Positions 6,169 to 9,250 of a stretch of 9,250 bases of DNA are shown piece by piece. A program made the position numbers and the translations under genes. The stretch lies in the NCBI GenBank assembly GCA_012838875.1, contig DUOL01000197.1:1-9250 (forward strand). The letters are read 5' to 3'. Under the pieces are notes generated by a model, which saw nothing but the letters and a program-made list of their open reading frames with translations, ran no database searches and had not been told where the DNA came from. The DNA is from Bacteroidales bacterium. Lineage in GTDB: Bacteria; Bacteroidota; Bacteroidia; Bacteroidales; WCHB1-69. Within the stretch, counting starts at the first letter, position 1. Each line of letters opens with the position of its first letter.

Positions 6169-8834
6169 TATAAAACTGTAATGTGCCCTTTAAAAACATG
6201 TTTTTTACCATCATCTGAAATGATAAAAAGTTGGTAATTATAAATTGTATTAGGAGTAATAGTACCGTAAACAGTACCGTCCCATCTGAAATTCATATCT
6301 TTAGATTCAAAAACAAGCTGTCCCCAACGGTCGTAAATATGTATTTCAAGTTCTTTAATTTTCTCAGTATTTGGTAGATAAAAATAATCGTTTGTTCCAT
6401 CAGCGAGATAGGCTGTTATAGTGTTAGGAACATAAAGTTGGAAAGGACATAAATTGTTGACGCGAATGCTATCTTTCGCTTTGCAGCCGTTTAAGGTAAC
6501 TAAAATAGAGTAAAGTCCCGTATCGGTTACTTGTATCATGCGTGTATTCAATCCGTTACTCCACGAATAAGTATCAAAATCGCGTCCTGCATCTAAATAG
6601 GGATTCCCTTCTTGATCAAAACAAACCGTAATATCATTGCCTAATTCTACTACAGGAAGCGGTTTTACCTCAAGATGTAAGGTAACAATACTATCACAAC
6701 CATGCTCCGTAGTGAGAGGAAGTACAAACGTATTCATTCCGACAGTCCGTACATTCTGCAAGGAAAAACCATTTTCTAAATAAGATTCACCCTGGCAAAT
6801 AGAAGCCGTAATAGATGAGTTAAAGGTGGGGTGTACGAGGATTGTATGTTCAACGGTTTCGGTACAACCATCTACGTGGGTTACAGTAGCGGAGTATGTT
6901 GTCGTAGTTGTCGGAGCAACATTAATAGAAGGTGTTGTTTCTCCCGTATCCCAAAGATAGGCGGTGCCATCCATAATTGTTAAAACGTTATTTTCACCTT
7001 CACAACTTACCGTATCGCCCACGATATAAGGAGCAAAAGGAATAATAGTAATGGTCTTTTCTATGGTATCTTGGCACATATCATTAGTAATGCCGGCAAT
7101 TAATCTTACTGTATAAGTGCCTGGGGCATCGTAGGTAATAGTAGGATTTTCTTCGGTAGAGGTTTCCCCGTTACCGAAATCCCAATAATAGGTTTCACAA
7201 GGCTCACCACTCGTATTAGGAACAATCCCGTCATCGGAAATTGTACTATAATTTATAAAATCATAGGTGTAATCACAACCTAAGCGATTATAAATAAAAT
7301 CAGCATACGGGTAACGTGGTGTAACTACGGTAGAGAGCGTAAATTTACAATTGACATTATCAATAAAAGAAACATCGCAATAGAGTGTAGCATTACTATT
7401 TGTTGTAACCGTAACCGATTGATTGGTTGATATCGTTTGAGAGGGATTGGTGGAGAGATACCAGCGATAGTTAAACCCTCGCGGAGCCGTATACGTAATT
7501 TCAGTTGCATCTCCGCAACTTTCCACTGTTAATCTCTTTTTTCCGCCACATTCCAACGTAAAGTAGGCATATCCAAAGTGTGCGGTAGGAGAGCAGTCGT
7601 ACGTAACTAACTGCACTCGAATATTCTGTCCATGATATGGTGAAACATCAATCCCAACGTTTGTCCAAGGTTTCCATAATGTGCTACTTGAACCGCTTTG
7701 CCAACCCTGCGTTGTATTTCCTGAAACAAAGTCTGCCGAACAACATAGCGGGTCTATTTCTATTCCTGCGGCATTTAATATTTTAAATATAAAACGCGGT
7801 TGTTGAGAGTAGGAGTGTCCCGGATTTTGAAGGACTGCTGCATAACGTAGAATCAAAATCTCATTTATATTAGTATCTACGGAATAAGTATAGGTAATAC
7901 TTTCAGCTTGTGCCCCAACACTTGAATTGCCTAATCGCACAGAGTTTACTCCGCCCGGAGGAACGCATGGTAATTGTCCATAAGTGTAAGGATCTGTGCC
8001 ACCTGTCATTATCGTATGGCGACCATCAACAACACCCGTATTGCTAAATGGATTACTCGTTGTACCGTATGTACATACAACCCCCGGAGCATTAAAATTT
8101 GAAAAATCAATACAATTTGTATGTGAATAAGTGAAATTTGCATAAGTATCACCCGTTATGGAACCGTCATTATCACAATCAAAATAGACATAGATGTCAT
8201 AATTTTGTCCTTCACGTAATCCTGTAATTGTATAAGTCGTACTCGTTGTCGACACCTGTTGTCCGGTTCCGGGAGTAAAGCCGGCAGGTCCGTATTCTAC
8301 GATATAATTAGGCACCGAGCTACTTCCAGTCCACGAAATTGTTATAAAATCAGTTCCGGAATTGATAATACTTAAGTTAGCATTTTCAATCGCACAAGAA
8401 CAGTGGTCGCAACATGAGATGTTCAATTCAAAACCTTGACCGGTTACAGAACCGTCACTTGTAAATCTTACCGTCAATGGTCCGGTCGTTGAAGTAACAA
8501 CAGGAACCGTGCCCGAACTTGCAACACCATGCCACAAAAGCGTCCCTCCGGTACCTGCCCCATCGTAAATGTATAAATAATCACAACAAGTCTCACCTGC
8601 TATCGTACCCGATACTCTGATGAAATGTCCCGAAGTACTCGGATAAAGAACGGCATAACCACTATAATAGTTCCCGTAATTACTCGTCCCATTGGCATCG
8701 TATAATGTTCCTGAACAGACCGTATAACTTGTGAATCCTGAAGAAGGAACCGTATACATCTGACCATATATCGGCAAACTAATAGCGAAAAGTAAACTGA
8801 AAAATAAAGTTATTTCTTTTTTGCTAAATCCCAT
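6168..8834 (-). CDS. T9SS type B cargo protein: CUB, Fn3, PKD/Ig-like modules (first paralogue)
   Basis: This is an 888-residue paralogue of the following gene with the same architecture. The signal peptide is at 1-25 (hydrophobic 9-22, cleavage after YGQ). After it come CUB (26-142; CCDYLYIYDG at 83-92, FTSDGSVTGQGF at 124-135), fibronectin III (about 150-232), an unassigned beta-rich domain (238-430; SVRLG, ESITYTYSVDT, SPYHGQNI and FGYAYFTLECG), Ig-like (433-505), PKD (508-598; YYWDFGNGETSTEENP at 549-564), Ig-like (602-668), a short C-rich module (670-725), Ig-like (728-792) and the type B sorting domain (796-888; ADGTNDYF, IYDRWGQLVF, RWDG, KGHITVL). The known role of that tail is export through the T9SS outer-membrane translocon. 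The protein is probably surface-attached or released. It is the first gene of the block, behind a 289-nt AT-rich leader. The start has an A-rich upstream stretch and no Shine-Dalgarno. No PorP/SprF-like partner gene, often encoded beside type B cargo, is present in the window. Confidence 0.91.
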   Translation of the reverse strand: MGFSKKEITLFFSLLFAISLPIYGQMYTVPSSGFTSYTVCSGTLYDANGTSNYGNYYSGYAVLYPSTSGHFIRVSGTIAGETCCDYLYIYDGAGTGGTLLWHGVASSGTVPVVTSTTGPLTVRFTSDGSVTGQGFELNISCCDHCSCAIENANLSIINSGTDFITISWTGSSSVPNYIVEYGPAGFTPGTGQQVSTTSTTYTITGLREGQNYDIYVYFDCDNDGSITGDTYANFTYSHTNCIDFSNFNAPGVVCTYGTTSNPFSNTGVVDGRHTIMTGGTDPYTYGQLPCVPPGGVNSVRLGNSSVGAQAESITYTYSVDTNINEILILRYAAVLQNPGHSYSQQPRFIFKILNAAGIEIDPLCCSADFVSGNTTQGWQSGSSSTLWKPWTNVGIDVSPYHGQNIRVQLVTYDCSPTAHFGYAYFTLECGGKKRLTVESCGDATEITYTAPRGFNYRWYLSTNPSQTISTNQSVTVTTNSNATLYCDVSFIDNVNCKFTLSTVVTPRYPYADFIYNRLGCDYTYDFINYSTISDDGIVPNTSGEPCETYYWDFGNGETSTEENPTITYDAPGTYTVRLIAGITNDMCQDTIEKTITIIPFAPYIVGDTVSCEGENNVLTIMDGTAYLWDTGETTPSINVAPTTTTTYSATVTHVDGCTETVEHTILVHPTFNSSITASICQGESYLENGFSLQNVRTVGMNTFVLPLTTEHGCDSIVTLHLEVKPLPVVELGNDITVCFDQEGNPYLDAGRDFDTYSWSNGLNTRMIQVTDTGLYSILVTLNGCKAKDSIRVNNLCPFQLYVPNTITAYLADGTNDYFYLPNTEKIKELEIHIYDRWGQLVFESKDMNFRWDGTVYGTITPNTIYNYQLFIISDDGKKHVFKGHITVL

Positions 8835-9123
8835 CTTTTTATTTTAAAATATTTCTTCAATTAATATGACACCATATCATAATAAAACGTTGTATATCAT
8901 TTTATTTTTTTACACCTTATTAAAGGCATACTTTTTTATTACATCGGCAAATTTACATTTTTTTTCTTTCTTATCCGATAAAAATGTTAAAAAAAAGATA
9001 TTTTTTTCATTATTGTAAAATATTGTTAATAAGTAATAATAAAAATTTCTCAAAAGGTCATCATTACAAACTTAATAATACCAATTTATTCACCTTTTAT
9101 TTTTTCAATAATAATTTTGGTTT
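8835..9123 (-). promoter_or_regulatory. AT-rich leader of the cargo operon with -7 box candidates
   Basis: This non-coding stretch of 289 nt between the right repeat and the first cargo gene is very AT-rich and holds no convincing reading frame, RNA gene or strong hairpin. On the minus strand it contains two exact TAnnTTTG boxes: TAAATTTG (8955-8948, about 113 nt before the ATG) and TAAGTTTG (9074-9067). Neither has a good TTTG box at 17-19 nt upstream, and in such AT-rich DNA a chance match is plausible. The nearer one is the better candidate because it would leave a leader of roughly 105 nt. Confidence 0.4.
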
Positions 9124-9241
9124 TAATTAGGGCGTGCCCCCTCGCTACGCTCGGGGTCGGTCTTCGGCTGCAAGTCCGCGGGCACAAGCCGTGGGGACGC
9201 AAGGCGGCAAAAAGAGCTTACAAGCTCGCTTTTTTGCCGCC
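9124..9241 (+). repeat. Right copy of 118-bp inverted dispersed-type repeat
   Basis: This is the inverted partner of 1-118, about 94% identical by direct base comparison (111 of 118). It begins at taatta (9124) at the end of the AT-rich leader and runs through the gggcgtg box, the cgctacgctcgggg core, a variable 10-nt block (9161-9170), the ccgcgg palindrome (9176-9181) and the terminal hairpin (9203-9241). It lies upstream of the first cargo gene, while the left copy lies downstream of the last gene, so the pair brackets the whole gene block. Both copies point their hairpin ends outward. The identical stretch from 9171 to 9241 suggests recent spread, gene conversion or strong constraint. Confidence 0.93.
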
Positions 9242-9250
9242 GCGTCCCCA
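9192..9250. repeat. Extended palindrome at the right window edge
   Basis: The right hairpin (9203-9241) is flanked by a further 9-bp perfect inverted repeat: tggggacgc (9192-9200) pairs with gcgtcccca (9242-9250), with only aa (9201-9202) unpaired. The nine bases after the 118-bp unit are thus the start of a second, opposite arm of the same repeat. In order, the stem has 9 bp, a 2-nt bulge, 11 bp, a 3-nt bulge (gct, 9228-9230) and 6 bp with a 2-nt loop. The palindrome is cut off by the end of the window. Confidence 0.8.

Noticed and set aside
3466..8834. Enzymatic domain (protease or glycosidase) in the cargo proteins
   Set aside because: Every segment reads as beta-sandwich binding or spacer modules; I found no catalytic motif.
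1..9250. Composite transposon or insertion sequence bounded by the inverted repeats
   Set aside because: No transposase, integrase or resolvase is encoded between the repeats, and no target-site duplication can be seen because the outer flanks are missing. The cargo is largely housekeeping.
1..9250. Circular molecule joined at the similar ends
   Set aside because: The terminal copies are inverted, not direct, repeats, so the ends do not overlap to close a circle.

Overview
The window looks like AT-rich chromosomal DNA of a Bacteroidota member, probably order Bacteroidales. The evidence is two large secreted proteins ending in the gliding-motility-type C-terminal sorting domain of the type IX secretion system (T9SS), a Kdo transferase and a conserved outer-membrane barrel protein typical of the phylum, start codons without clear Shine-Dalgarno sequences, and promoter-like TAnnTTTG boxes. 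The order-level placement is inference.

All five genes lie on the minus strand, so transcription runs right to left. From 9123 down to 8835 is an AT-rich leader. Next come two long paralogous T9SS cargo genes (8834-6168 and 6168-3466) joined by a TAATG stop/start overlap. A 36-nt gap with a Bacteroidota-type promoter candidate precedes serS (3429-2158). After 17 nt follows a small outer-membrane beta-barrel gene (2140-1361), and after 1 nt the lipopolysaccharide gene kdtA/waaA (1359-130). The last three form a tight housekeeping and envelope cluster. The first two encode a modular surface or secreted adhesin-like pair: CUB, fibronectin III, an unassigned beta-rich domain, Ig-like/PKD modules and a type B sorting domain.

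Both ends of the window are occupied by a GC-rich element unlike the rest. Positions 1-118 and 9124-9241 are inverted copies of one 118-bp sequence with 7 mismatches, six of them packed into 10 nt. Each copy ends at a 39-nt imperfect hairpin. The right copy continues with 9 nt that pair back onto its own arm, so the complete element is probably a larger palindrome cut by the window edge. No transposase, integrase, tRNA, rRNA or CRISPR array is visible. The flanking repeat and the coupled cargo pair are the parts that ordinary housekeeping annotation does not explain.
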